Notes: generated by a model from the sequence alone, not told the origin. A stretch of 37,760 bases of DNA from Actinomycetota bacterium (GCA_009921165.1 RFYI01000009.1:1-37760), one strand, 5' to 3'. Positions 9,829 through 18,854 are shown, counted from the stretch's first letter. Translations and numbers: made by a program.

Positions 9829-10827
9829 TTACTCTTGGTTCTCCTCTGTGCCCTCGAGCTTAGCCCCAGCAGCTCGTTGGGCTAATCTAAGCGACTTTCT
9901 TAGCTTCTTTTCGCTAACCCCTCGCTCCCCTAGATGGTCGGGATTCCAAACTGCTAGGTCCTCGTCATCAAACTCAGGTTTTGCTCTCCTGCTAAAGCTT
10001 GGAAGTACAGCGCCGGGGGCCAGCTTTCTGGCGGTTAGTAAGAATCCCGTGTGACCTCCCATACGATGCTCAGGGCGCACTGCTAGACCTTGCAGGTGCC
10101 AACCCCGAACAAGTGATTCAAAGGCTTCAGGTTCCGCATAATTACCAGTAGAGCGGATCTCTTCTGCCACTCTAGATAGCTGGGTCACAGTAGCCACGTA
10201 GCAAACTAAAACTCCTCCGGGAATAAGAATCTCAGAGACAGCATTGACACATTCCCAAGGAGCCAACATATCAAGCACTACTCGATCAATACTTCCGATC
10301 GGGATGTTTTTCGGAAGTTCGATTTCTAAACTCCCAATAATAACGTTCCAGTTATCAGGTGCAGCCCCAAATTGAGTTGCAACATTTGCCTTTGCTATTT
10401 CTGCAAATTCAGATCTTCTCTCAAACGAAGTGAGTTGACCGCTGTCCCCTACCGCTCTAAGCAAATACATGCTCAAAGCTCCCGAACCAACACCTGCTTC
10501 AACAACTTTTGCTCCAGGAAAAATATCTCCCATAGTGACAATGCTGGCAGCATCCTTTGGATAAACGATTGCCGCACCACGTGGCATGGAAAGCACGAAG
10601 TCGGTCAAAAGCGGCCGCAGAGCAAGGTACTCCACTCCAGTGCCATTTTTAATTACTGAGCCATCTGGTTGCCCAATGATGTCGTCGTGTTTTATGTCTC
10701 CGCGGTGGGTGCCAAAGGTAGCTCCGGTTACCAGTGTGATTGTGTTTAGTCTTCCCTTTGGTCCAGTTAGTTGGACTCTTTCACCCGGCACAAAGACTCC
10801 ACGTTGTGCTTTATTCAGTTTTGCCAC
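9829..10827 (-). CDS. trmI: tRNA (adenine-N1)-methyltransferase TrmI
   Basis: 'GRLNTITLVTGATFGTHRGDIKHDDIIG', 'YPKDAASIVTMGDIFPGAKVVEAGVGSGALSMYLLRAVG', 'VVLDMLAPWE', 'RPEHRMGGHTGFLLTARKLAPG'. Confidence 0.94.
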   Translation of the reverse strand: MAKLNKAQRGVFVPGERVQLTGPKGRLNTITLVTGATFGTHRGDIKHDDIIGQPDGSVIKNGTGVEYLALRPLLTDFVLSMPRGAAIVYPKDAASIVTMGDIFPGAKVVEAGVGSGALSMYLLRAVGDSGQLTSFERRSEFAEIAKANVATQFGAAPDNWNVIIGSLEIELPKNIPIGSIDRVVLDMLAPWECVNAVSEILIPGGVLVCYVATVTQLSRVAEEIRSTGNYAEPEAFESLVRGWHLQGLAVRPEHRMGGHTGFLLTARKLAPGAVLPSFSRRAKPEFDDEDLAVWNPDHLGERGVSEKKLRKSLRLAQRAAGAKLEGTEENQE

Positions 10828-11492
10828 TAGATGAGTTTCCTTAGTTGTTTATAGGTGACTCCAACCAGTGTTGGCCAAAGTGTCCTTCCCTCATTTTCAG
10901 GGATTGGAATAACATGCGGTATACCAATAGCGAGAGTTCCAGCAGTCTCTGCTGATGTAAGGCCAGAAATCGAATCTTCAAAGGCAATACATCGGTTTGG
11001 CGCAAAGCCGAGCGCTTCAGCAGCTTTCTGGTAGGCCTCAGGGTGAGGTTTACCTCTTGTCACATCATCACCCGCGATGATGATGTTGAAGGCATCAAAT
11101 TCAATTGCGTCAACAACCTGCTGAGCCATTCTGTGCATAGACATTGTGACTAATGCTGTCTTGACTCCGTGTTTTTTGAGATCCAGCAATAATTCCTTAG
11201 CGCCTGGACGCCAAGGAATCGCTTTAGCCAACTTTCCTTGAACCTCATTCGTGAGTCGGTCGACGATCTCTGTTGGTTCTAGGGGGATATTGGCTCGATC
11301 CTTCAGTAGTTTTGAGGAGAAATCTAGACTCATCCCGACGACGTCTAATCCATCCTGGTGAGTCCAATTTCCGTTATGTTCTTGGGCTAAGGCTTGCTCA
11401 CTTTCCATCCAATATGGCTCGGAATCGATGAGTGTGCCGTCCATATCGAATAAGACGGCGAAGTTAGCTTTGCGACCAAACATTATGCCCAA
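10827..11492 (-). CDS. HAD-superfamily hydrolase (beta-phosphoglucomutase-like)
   Basis: 'FDMDGTLIDSEPYW', 'TALVTMSMHRMAQQ', 'GKPHPEAYQKAAEALG', 'AFEDSISGLTSAETAG'. Confidence 0.92.
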   Translation of the reverse strand: MGIMFGRKANFAVLFDMDGTLIDSEPYWMESEQALAQEHNGNWTHQDGLDVVGMSLDFSSKLLKDRANIPLEPTEIVDRLTNEVQGKLAKAIPWRPGAKELLLDLKKHGVKTALVTMSMHRMAQQVVDAIEFDAFNIIIAGDDVTRGKPHPEAYQKAAEALGFAPNRCIAFEDSISGLTSAETAGTLAIGIPHVIPIPENEGRTLWPTLVGVTYKQLRKLI

Positions 11493-11554
11493 AGTCTAAT
11501 CTGGAGTTATGAAATAGAGTTCTATCTGAACCCTTGCACTGAAACGGTAGAACT

Positions 11555-12424
11555 GTGAACGCAACCTCCAACATCTTTAGCGGCCGAGTCCTGATAGTGG
11601 CTTTCGACGGCTGGACAGACGCCGGCTCTGCCGCAACTGGGTCTGCTAACTATATTCGCGAGAAGCTGGCAGCTGAGAGGCTGCTCGTCATAGACGACCA
11701 AGATTATTTCGATTTCCTTCGACAGAGACCAATCATTGTGCTTGATGAACATGGCGAACGTGAGTTTATTTGGCCCAACATAGAGTTCTGGGGTCCAGGA
11801 TCTCAATCTGTTTTGAACACCAAAGACTTACAGTTGTATTTCCTTATCGGTCAAGAACCAGCTCTGCAGTGGCAATACCTTCGTGATGAGATTCTTGAAT
11901 TAGTAGAAGATAGAGATATCAGTTCGGTCATCATGATTGGTTCATTGGCATCTGAAGCCCCGCACTCGAGGCCGATAAAGATTTATAAGAACAGTCAAAC
12001 CGCGGCAGTTAGAAATGCCTTTGGAATTGAACGCAGTAACTATGACGGAAGAGCAGGATTTCTATCTGTTTTAGGTCATGCTTTTGAAAAAGCAGGTTTA
12101 CCAACCATATCGGTTTGGGCAGAAGTTCCTCACTACGTAGCATCCATGCCAAGTCCTAAAGCAGCTTTGGCGCTAGTAAACGATCTTGAAATCATGTTGG
12201 GCTTCACGGTTGAACATAAAGAGATTTCTGAGGCTGCCTTTGAATGGGAAAGATCGGTTGATGATTTTGCTGAAGGTGACGAAGATCTGCTCAACTACAT
12301 TGCTGGATTAGAAAAAGCTAGAGACGAATCAGAAGCGGAAGAAATGAACACTGATCAGCTCGCGCTGGAGTTCGAGAAGTTTCTAAGACAAAATGAAGGT
12401 GAAGCAGGCACTGCCGAAAATTAA
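11555..12424 (+). CDS. PAC2 family protein (proteasome assembly chaperone 2-like fold)
   Basis: GTG start; 'LIVAFDGWTDAGSAATGSANYI', 'VIMIGSLASEAPHSRPI', 'VWAEVPHYVASMPSPKAALALV' typical of actinobacterial PAC2 proteins. Confidence 0.9.
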   Translation: MNATSNIFSGRVLIVAFDGWTDAGSAATGSANYIREKLAAERLLVIDDQDYFDFLRQRPIIVLDEHGEREFIWPNIEFWGPGSQSVLNTKDLQLYFLIGQEPALQWQYLRDEILELVEDRDISSVIMIGSLASEAPHSRPIKIYKNSQTAAVRNAFGIERSNYDGRAGFLSVLGHAFEKAGLPTISVWAEVPHYVASMPSPKAALALVNDLEIMLGFTVEHKEISEAAFEWERSVDDFAEGDEDLLNYIAGLEKARDESEAEEMNTDQLALEFEKFLRQNEGEAGTAEN

Positions 12425-13260
12425 GCTGCAACAAGCCCAAGGCTTAGCATTACCAGCAACGAGATACCTACAATCACTCGCCAAATTACAAACGGCATGA
12501 AAGAACCCTTGTTGAGGTATTTCAAAAGACCAGCAATCACTGCATAGCCAACTAGAAATGACGTGACAGTTGCTATCAGGGTACCTGTTAGAGCAGTCGA
12601 GTCTAGATTCTGGTAACTGTCTTTGAATTCGATTAGTCCACTTGCAAGTACGGCAGGTATTCCAATTAGGAAGCTAAACCGAGCTGCCGCTGCCCGGTTG
12701 AAGCCAGCTAACAAACCAAAGCTGATGCTAGCGCCTGATCTTGATACACCTGGAATCACTGAAAGCATCTGCCCTAGACCAAAACCTATAGCCGAGCCGA
12801 AGGTAAGTTCCTTTATTGCTTTTTGTTTTGAACCAAGGCGATCTGCCAACAAAAGAATTAGACCAAACAAAATCATCGTGAAAGCAATGACCCAGAGGGT
12901 TCGAACCGTTTCTTCAATGAAATGTTTCAGTAGTAGACCCGCGATGCCAACCGGAATGGATGCAATAATGACAAACCAAGACATTTTGTATGTATCTGTT
13001 GCTCTCGCCGACTTGTTGAAGAGCCCTTTGAACCAAGCCGTGACTAATCGAGATATGTCTTTAGCGAAGTAGATGAGAACTGCGGCTTCAGTTCCGAGTT
13101 GAATAGTTGCGATGAAAGCCGTTGTTGCAGAGTTTTTGTCCGATAGTCCTGGAACTTTCATCAGTTCAGATGCAATTTGAACGTGAGCGCTTGAAGATAC
13201 TGGTAAAAATTCAGTTAATCCTTGGACAATACCAAGGATGATGGCCTGTAAAAAATTCAT
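12421..13260 (-). CDS. uppP: Undecaprenyl-diphosphatase UppP/BacA
   Basis: 'AIILGIVQGLTEFLPVSSSAHVQI', 'SVIPGVSRSGASISFGLLAGFNRAAAARFSFLIGIPAV'. Confidence 0.95.
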   Translation of the reverse strand: MNFLQAIILGIVQGLTEFLPVSSSAHVQIASELMKVPGLSDKNSATTAFIATIQLGTEAAVLIYFAKDISRLVTAWFKGLFNKSARATDTYKMSWFVIIASIPVGIAGLLLKHFIEETVRTLWVIAFTMILFGLILLLADRLGSKQKAIKELTFGSAIGFGLGQMLSVIPGVSRSGASISFGLLAGFNRAAAARFSFLIGIPAVLASGLIEFKDSYQNLDSTALTGTLIATVTSFLVGYAVIAGLLKYLNKGSFMPFVIWRVIVGISLLVMLSLGLVAA

Positions 13261-13475
13261 GACCAGTCTTCATCATCTTCGGCTAGTTCCATCGGCAAAA
13301 TTTCACCGAATTGATCGGATAGACCTTCTTCGTAGTCAAGGAAAGCTGACTTCAAATGCTCGTAGGAAGCAATCACAGCTGGGTCATCACTTCCTCGACC
13401 TGCTGAGACTGCCTCGAAGTGTCTTTCGAGAGCAGCAACAAACATATTCAATGAACTTCTAGCTTCTTGTGCCAT
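13257..13475 (-). CDS. Small acidic conserved-looking protein of unknown function
   Basis: 72 aa; 4-nt ATGA-type overlap with uppP implies translational coupling; helical acidic composition. Confidence 0.7.
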   Translation of the reverse strand: MAQEARSSLNMFVAALERHFEAVSAGRGSDDPAVIASYEHLKSAFLDYEEGLSDQFGEILPMELAEDDEDWS

Positions 13476-13551
13476 AAGCCAAAACTACTCCTGGTTGGTC
13501 CAAAATCAATACACATAAACCACGAAAGTTGTTTTCCTCGATTAGTAGTAA

Positions 13552-13634
13552 AATTGGGTGGCGAAATGGTAGACGCGCTAGCTTGAGGTGTTAGTCCTCT
13601 CACGAGGGTAGGGGTTCAAGTCCCCTCTCGGACA
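13552..13634 (+). tRNA. tRNA-Leu (anticodon GAG), no encoded CCA; 5' acceptor strand poorly paired
   Basis: D-arm 'GGCGAAATGGTAGACGC', anticodon arm CTAGC-TTGAGGT-GTTAG, long variable arm CCTC-TCAC-GAGG, T-arm AGGGG-TTCAAGT-CCCCT, 3' acceptor CTCGGAC + discriminator A. The 5' acceptor reads AATTGGG rather than the expected GTCCGGG/GTCCGAG. Confidence 0.82.
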
Positions 13635-13655
13635 CGTAGTTTGAGACAGCTACCC

Positions 13656-13684
13656 AAAGCCCCGATATTTCATATCGGGGCTTT
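13656..13684 (+). terminator. Intrinsic terminator downstream of tRNA-Leu
   Basis: Perfect 13-bp inverted repeat AAAGCCCCGATAT-TTC-ATATCGGGGCTTT followed by GTT. Confidence 0.85.
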
Positions 13685-13775
13685 GTTACTACCTGGATCA
13701 TGAAAGCGAATTACAGGTTACGGCTAACTAAATACGGCATAATCAAGACAATGAAGAAAATCTGGAGGGAAGATT

Positions 13776-14579
13776 ATGCGTTTATTCAAAAAGTTCACAA
13801 TCTTCAGCATTCTGCTTGGGCTTTCTAGTGTTGGGTTGGCGCAAGCTGCAACCGCAACAAGGCCCTATGTTTCTCTCCTCATTCAAGACACGGGTGGATA
13901 CATAACATACGAATATGCCTTCTCCAGAACTCCATCTGTTCTATACAGCGATGGTCTTTTGATTGTTCCTAACAAAATTCAAACTTGGCAGAGCCCAGGT
14001 CAGTTTGTGCAGACCTTCATGCAAAAACGAGAGCTTGCAGCAGTTCCTCGAATCTTGGCTGCTGCTGAAAAGAGTCATTTGACGGATCCCAAATTCGATT
14101 GGGGCACACCTTGGATTGTTGACGTTCCTGACACCATGTTTGTAACGCAAATTTCACCTAGGGCGGCTCAGACTAAACTTTCGATTTATGCTCTCGGCTT
14201 TGATGCAGACCTGACACCTAAGTCAAAGGCTGATGCTCGTCGAGCGGCATCAGGTTTCCGAGACAAGATCGAATCATTTAGCTCTGAATTAATGTGGACA
14301 AAATCTAGACCAACTGTTTGGAAACCAACTAAGTGGGTATACATGGCAACCGAATCGCAGCCCGATGTCTTTACCAAGACACACAAGTGGTTTGGTTCGA
14401 AGGCACTCGAATTCACCTCATCTTGTCGGGAGATGACTTCTTCAGAGAACGCAAAGTTGAATGCTCTACTACCCAAGTTGAATTCTTCATCTAGGTTTAG
14501 TTCGAACGGAAAGATCTGGCGACTCACTGTTCGGCCGTTATTCCCGCACGAATCAGGCTGTCAGTCAATAATCAATTAG
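13776..14579 (+). CDS. Predicted secreted protein of unknown function
   Basis: Signal peptide 'MRLFKKFTIFSILLGLSSVGLAQAATA'; long ORF with no family I recognise; two C-terminal-half cysteines. Confidence 0.75.
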   Translation: MRLFKKFTIFSILLGLSSVGLAQAATATRPYVSLLIQDTGGYITYEYAFSRTPSVLYSDGLLIVPNKIQTWQSPGQFVQTFMQKRELAAVPRILAAAEKSHLTDPKFDWGTPWIVDVPDTMFVTQISPRAAQTKLSIYALGFDADLTPKSKADARRAASGFRDKIESFSSELMWTKSRPTVWKPTKWVYMATESQPDVFTKTHKWFGSKALEFTSSCREMTSSENAKLNALLPKLNSSSRFSSNGKIWRLTVRPLFPHESGCQSIIN

Positions 14580-14602
14580 TCCAAGTTGTAAACTGCTCAA
14601 TA

Positions 14603-15445
14603 ATGTCCCAACTTGAAAATCCAGAACTGCCGCATGCTGCTCATTATTCAATCGAAGTGGCACGTGAGCGCATTGCTGGCAAAAAGCTCTTTGTTCTAAC
14701 CGGAGCAGGCATAAGCACAGATTCTGGAATACCTGATTACAGAGGTCAAGGTCGAGTTGCTAGACACCCAATGACCTATGACACTTTTATGGCATCCTTT
14801 GAAGCTCAGCAACGTTACTGGGCTAGGAGTTTTGTTGGCTGGTCTAGAATCGCTCTAGCCAAACCTAATGCTGGACACTTCGCCATTGCTTCAGCACAGG
14901 CAAGCGGTTCGGTCACTGCTCTGGTTACTCAAAACGTTGATGGATTGCATCAGGCAGCAGGCAGCAAGAGCGTAATTGATCTGCACGGCAGATTAGATCG
15001 AGTTATTTGCCTGAGTTGTAAAAGCTCGATAGCAAGAACGGAAATGGATGAGTACCTGCAGGAACTCAATCCAAACATCACTAAAGATAATTCAGTCGAG
15101 TTCACTCCTGATGGTGATGCAGAGGTTGATGGCACGGAGAGCTTTATAGTTCCTAAATGTAAGAAATGTGATGGCGTCTATAAGCCTGATGTGGTCTTTT
15201 TTGGAGAATCAGTGCCAACCAGCCGTGTTGAATCAGCGCTAAATCAATTAGCCTCAGCAGATGCGTTACTAGTAGTTGGTTCATCTCTTACCGTGAATTC
15301 CGGGTTTCGTTTCGCCAGATTGGCGGCCCAGTCCTCTAAACCAATTGTGATAGTCAACATTGGCCCCACTCGCGCAGATGATCTTGCGATTGCAAAGATT
15401 GAAGCAAACTCCTCAATAGTTTTAGAAAGGCTATTAATTGACTGA
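14603..15445 (+). CDS. SIR2-family NAD-dependent protein deacylase (sirtuin)
   Basis: 'LTGAGISTDSGIPDYRG', 'VTQNVDGLHQAAG', 'DLHGRLDRVICLSC...VPKCKKCDGVYKPDVVFFGE', 'LLVVGSSLTVNSG'; four zinc-ligand cysteines present. Confidence 0.95.
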   Translation: MSQLENPELPHAAHYSIEVARERIAGKKLFVLTGAGISTDSGIPDYRGQGRVARHPMTYDTFMASFEAQQRYWARSFVGWSRIALAKPNAGHFAIASAQASGSVTALVTQNVDGLHQAAGSKSVIDLHGRLDRVICLSCKSSIARTEMDEYLQELNPNITKDNSVEFTPDGDAEVDGTESFIVPKCKKCDGVYKPDVVFFGESVPTSRVESALNQLASADALLVVGSSLTVNSGFRFARLAAQSSKPIVIVNIGPTRADDLAIAKIEANSSIVLERLLID

Positions 15446-16016
15446 AACTATTTTGGGATTACTTAGACATGGGCAAACAGACTGGAACATTGATTTAAGG
15501 CTCCAAGGCTCAAGCGATATTCCTCTGAACGAAACCGGGCGGAATCAAGCAGCAGCTGCCGGTGCGAAACTCTCTCGTGCTGACTGGGACGTAATCATTG
15601 CCTCTCCCCTTTCTAGAGCCAGTGACACTGCAAACATCATTGCGGAGCAACTGGGCATGCATGTTGTTATTGTTCCAGAACTTGTAGAGCGCTCATTCGG
15701 GGTTGCTGAAGGTATGAGCCATTCTGAATGGCGAAGGATGTTTGAATCCAATGAACACATTGAAGGACTCGAACCAATCGAAGACCTCAGAGCCAGAAGC
15801 GAAGCCTTGCTGCAATTAATTGCAACCGAGTATGACGGTCTTCGTGTCTTAGCTGTCTCACACGGAGCTTTCATTAGAAAGGTGCTACGAGTGGTCAGTG
15901 ATAACAGTATTCCCAGAGAGGGCGACCGGTTGGGTAATGCTTCTTTGAATAAAGTAGTTCATTCAGATGGTTTCTGGGCTATCTCGGATTACAACCCAGA
16001 TTCACTTGCTCTCTAA
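15438..16016 (+). CDS. Histidine phosphatase (phosphoglycerate mutase-like) family protein
   Basis: TTG start; 'LLRHGQTDWNIDLRLQGSSDIPLNETG', 'SPLSRASDTANII', 'LAVSHGAFIRKVLR'. Confidence 0.93.
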   Translation: MTETILGLLRHGQTDWNIDLRLQGSSDIPLNETGRNQAAAAGAKLSRADWDVIIASPLSRASDTANIIAEQLGMHVVIVPELVERSFGVAEGMSHSEWRRMFESNEHIEGLEPIEDLRARSEALLQLIATEYDGLRVLAVSHGAFIRKVLRVVSDNSIPREGDRLGNASLNKVVHSDGFWAISDYNPDSLAL

Positions 16017-17078
16017 TGATTGAAAGATTTTCAAGAGTTGATTTGCTGACTCATCCCAATCAAACTTTCCTACCTGGGCTATCGAGGCTTTAGAAGAATC
16101 TGACCAGTTAGATCCACTTGCCAGCTCTCTGACTCTTGCGGCTAGTTGTTTAGAGTCCTCAGCTTCGAAATAGGAGCCAGCATCTGAGGCCACCTCATGA
16201 AAGATTTCAAGGTTGGAGACCACAACTGGAGTTCCACGCTGCATCGCCTCAACTAAAGGAATTCCAAATCCCTCATCTTTACTCGCAGTTACCAGTGCGA
16301 ATGCCTCGTCCAAAAGATCTAAATACTCTTTATCGCTCACGCCATTATGAAAAATTACTTTCGAACCTATGGCAGTGACCAACTTCTGCAGCTGGACCTT
16401 CCGACTCTCAGCAATCTTGCTCAGTAGGTGTAGCTCGAAATCAGGCAGCATGCCAACTGCTTCAACCAGTGTTTCAACATTTTTATACGGCATGAAAGAG
16501 CCGATGTATAGCAACTTCTTAGAAGTAGGTGCTGTTCGGGCTTTGCCGTTGTGGCTTGCTTCTGGTGCGTTATAGACAACTGATACTGGTCGTTTAGTTA
16601 GCTTGTGCTGCGCAATTAGCTTCTTTGTGGTTTCTGAAACTGTGACTACGGCATCAGCTCGGTTTAGTAGCCAACGTTGTGGCTGGTAGCTCAGGTGGTA
16701 AAGACGCCAAACTGCACGAACTAAGAGATTCAGATCTTGCGGTGGCTTTCTGTGTCGATAGTAGATCAAGTCATGCAAAGTTAGCACTAGTTGGTATTGT
16801 CGCCCAACTGTGCCCATTACCTGCATTGGTGAAAACAGATGAGACACGCCAACTTTGTTTAGTTTTCTGGCAATAAAGAATTCTGAGGGGGCTTGCGGAT
16901 TGTTTACCAGCAGATACTTGATTCCTGCTGGAAGTGACTCAAGTTGACGTAAGTCGTAAATTAAAACAACAACGTCAATCTTCCTGCTCAAAGCCTTTAC
17001 TAGTTCAGCCGAGAATCGACTTATTCCATCGTGATAACCAATTCTGATGAACCGAGCATCAAAATGAAGTGTTTGCAC
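16002..17078 (-). CDS. Glycosyltransferase family 4 (GT-B) protein
   Basis: 'LLYIGSFMPYKNVETLVEAV', 'LVTASKDEGFGIPLVEAMQRGTPVVVSNLEIFHEVASDAGSYF'. Confidence 0.92.
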   Translation of the reverse strand: MQTLHFDARFIRIGYHDGISRFSAELVKALSRKIDVVVLIYDLRQLESLPAGIKYLLVNNPQAPSEFFIARKLNKVGVSHLFSPMQVMGTVGRQYQLVLTLHDLIYYRHRKPPQDLNLLVRAVWRLYHLSYQPQRWLLNRADAVVTVSETTKKLIAQHKLTKRPVSVVYNAPEASHNGKARTAPTSKKLLYIGSFMPYKNVETLVEAVGMLPDFELHLLSKIAESRKVQLQKLVTAIGSKVIFHNGVSDKEYLDLLDEAFALVTASKDEGFGIPLVEAMQRGTPVVVSNLEIFHEVASDAGSYFEAEDSKQLAARVRELASGSNWSDSSKASIAQVGKFDWDESANQLLKIFQSLESK

Positions 17079-17977
17079 TAGTCGCTCTGCTTTGCGATGA
17101 ATTCACTGATCACGTCTATTGTTTCTTGAGCTGCTTCATAATGAACCAAATGGCCGCAGTTCTTTATTTCATAGACCTTGGCGTCGTTCATTTTTTTTGA
17201 CATCTCAATTACGGCAGATACCGGCGTGATCTCATCTAATTCTGCTGCTATCAGAAGTATGGGTTTCTGGATGAGTGGGACATATGGTGCCATGGTGTTA
17301 TCTATAGAAGCGATGTATGACTGCCAAACAACTTGAGAATTAGCAAAACTATTGAAATGAGTCTTGTGTTGGTTCTTAATCCACTTGCGAAGTTGCTTGT
17401 CATTTGATTTAGTCGTGTAACTGCTCATCGAATTCACTAGCAAAGGAGTCTTGAGCATTATCATCCCGAGTCTTTCTGGAATAACGTGAGCAACCCAGTA
17501 ATAACTTTTCACGACTTTCAACAAGAAACCTGAAAGACCCCCTGTAGACCCACCCGCAACTGGATTTATGCAGACCAAAGCCTTAAGTGGAGAGCTTTTA
17601 GCCTCCGTTGCTGAAACTATAAGAGTTCCAAATGAGTGTCCGATAGCAATTGGATTCTTTAGATCGATCCCCTTGAGAAACTTCTCAAACCAAATCACGT
17701 AATTAGCTAGAGTGTGCTCAACCTTCAACGCAGAAGAACTGCCGAAACCAGGAATATCAGGCGCATAGACATTGAAATCAGTTAGTCCCCCGGCGAATGC
17801 TTCTAAGCCGTGGTGGTCTCCCCTGTAACCGTGCACCAAGACCACATTTTGGGCTTTACGAGAGTCGGCAGTGCTGGCCGGATAGAACCAGTAGTCGGTG
17901 TTCACCGAGTCAATCTCAATAATCTTTTTGATGGCTCTGGCTTGACCCATGTCCATGAATTCCGCTGCTGATTTCAA
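17078..17977 (-). CDS. Alpha/beta hydrolase
   Basis: 'VLVHGYRGDHHGL', nucleophile elbow 'GHSFGT', 'ELDEITPVSAV', 'KNCGHLVHYE'. Confidence 0.92.
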   Translation of the reverse strand: MKSAAEFMDMGQARAIKKIIEIDSVNTDYWFYPASTADSRKAQNVVLVHGYRGDHHGLEAFAGGLTDFNVYAPDIPGFGSSSALKVEHTLANYVIWFEKFLKGIDLKNPIAIGHSFGTLIVSATEAKSSPLKALVCINPVAGGSTGGLSGFLLKVVKSYYWVAHVIPERLGMIMLKTPLLVNSMSSYTTKSNDKQLRKWIKNQHKTHFNSFANSQVVWQSYIASIDNTMAPYVPLIQKPILLIAAELDEITPVSAVIEMSKKMNDAKVYEIKNCGHLVHYEAAQETIDVISEFIAKQSD

Positions 17978-18074
17978 TTCGCACCTCCCAACTCAATTAC
18001 TTAAAGTCTATCCAGCCGAAGTATGCGGGTTGGTCCTAACCGGAGATGTCCGAGTCTGGAAGTAGTCTGAAGAA

Positions 18075-18809
18075 GTGAATGAATCCGTAGATAAGTTGCC
18101 ACTTCCTAGCTGGCTAGAAACAATAGCCGTGTTCGATACTGAGACCACTGGTCTCAATCTGAGTGAAGACAGAATTATCACTGCCGCATTACATCGCATA
18201 AACGCTAATGGTGATCTTCAACCTGGCGGGTTCGATTGGGTTATCAACCCTGGCATCCCGATTCCAGAAGTTGCCAGCAGAGTCCACGGCTACTACGACA
18301 AGGATGTTGTCGATGCCACTTCTCCAGCCCAAGGGGTAGGTGAAATTGTTCAGGCTATTCAAGCTTGCTTTGATGAAGGTATTCCTGTTTTGGCTTACAA
18401 CGCGGCATACGACTTTACGATTTTGCATTACGAGGCGATTCGTTACGAAGTTCCCGCTCTTAGGTTTGGAACAGTAATTGACCCGTTGATCATTGATAAA
18501 ACTATTGATAAATACCGGAAAGGTAAACGAACTCTGATAGCTGCGGCAGAGCGCTACGGAGTCTCACTAGATAACGCGCACACTGCTAAAGACGATGCTG
18601 TTGCAGCTGGTCATGTTGGCCAAGCCATGCTTAGATACTTCCTCGCTCAAGATAAACCAGTGGTTCGATTTCCTGCCTCGCTTCAAGAACTCAATGACAA
18701 CCAGGCCAGGTGGGCTGATGAGATTGAAGCAAGTTATGCCAAATGGCGTCAGCAAGATGTTCCTGACTACAAACCGCAATTCGGTTGGCCAGTCAAACAA
18801 CTAGGTTAA
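18075..18809 (+). CDS. DnaQ-like 3'-5' exonuclease
   Basis: 'IAVFDTETTGLNLSEDRIITAAL' (ExoI DxE), 'VLAYNAAYDFTIL' (ExoII), 'DNAHTAKDDAVAAGHV' (ExoIII). Confidence 0.93.
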   Translation: MNESVDKLPLPSWLETIAVFDTETTGLNLSEDRIITAALHRINANGDLQPGGFDWVINPGIPIPEVASRVHGYYDKDVVDATSPAQGVGEIVQAIQACFDEGIPVLAYNAAYDFTILHYEAIRYEVPALRFGTVIDPLIIDKTIDKYRKGKRTLIAAAERYGVSLDNAHTAKDDAVAAGHVGQAMLRYFLAQDKPVVRFPASLQELNDNQARWADEIEASYAKWRQQDVPDYKPQFGWPVKQLG

Positions 18810-18813
18810 AAAG

Positions 18814-18838
18814 AATGGACCCCGAAAAAGGGTCCATT
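18814..18838. terminator. Bidirectional intrinsic terminator between the exonuclease gene and rpmE2
   Basis: 9-bp stem AATGGACCC/GGGTCCATT in a convergent gap, flanked by T-rich tract (+) and A-rich tract (T-rich on -). Confidence 0.8.
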
Positions 18839-18854
18839 ACTTTTAGGAACAGAA

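Noticed and set aside
11522-11806. 94-aa minus-strand ORF overlapping the start of the PAC2 gene
   Set aside because: Antisense to a well-supported PAC2 N-terminus; no family similarity.
12623-13072. 149-aa plus-strand ORF antisense to uppP
   Set aside because: Fully overlaps the well-supported uppP on the opposite strand; no recognisable motifs or RBS; spurious.
14186-14527. 113-aa minus-strand ORF antisense to the secreted protein gene
   Set aside because: The plus-strand ORF has a signal peptide, start context and longer length; the antisense ORF has no support.
15545-15874. 109-aa ORF antisense to the histidine phosphatase gene
   Set aside because: Shadow of the RHG-motif gene; Ser/Ala-rich low-information translation.
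16680-16705. tRNA 5'-half-like string 'GGCTGGTAGCTCAGGTGGTAAAGACGCC' on the plus strand
   Set aside because: Lies inside the GT4 coding gene; no matching D-stem closure, anticodon arm or T-arm (no GGTTCGAATCC-like sequence) downstream.
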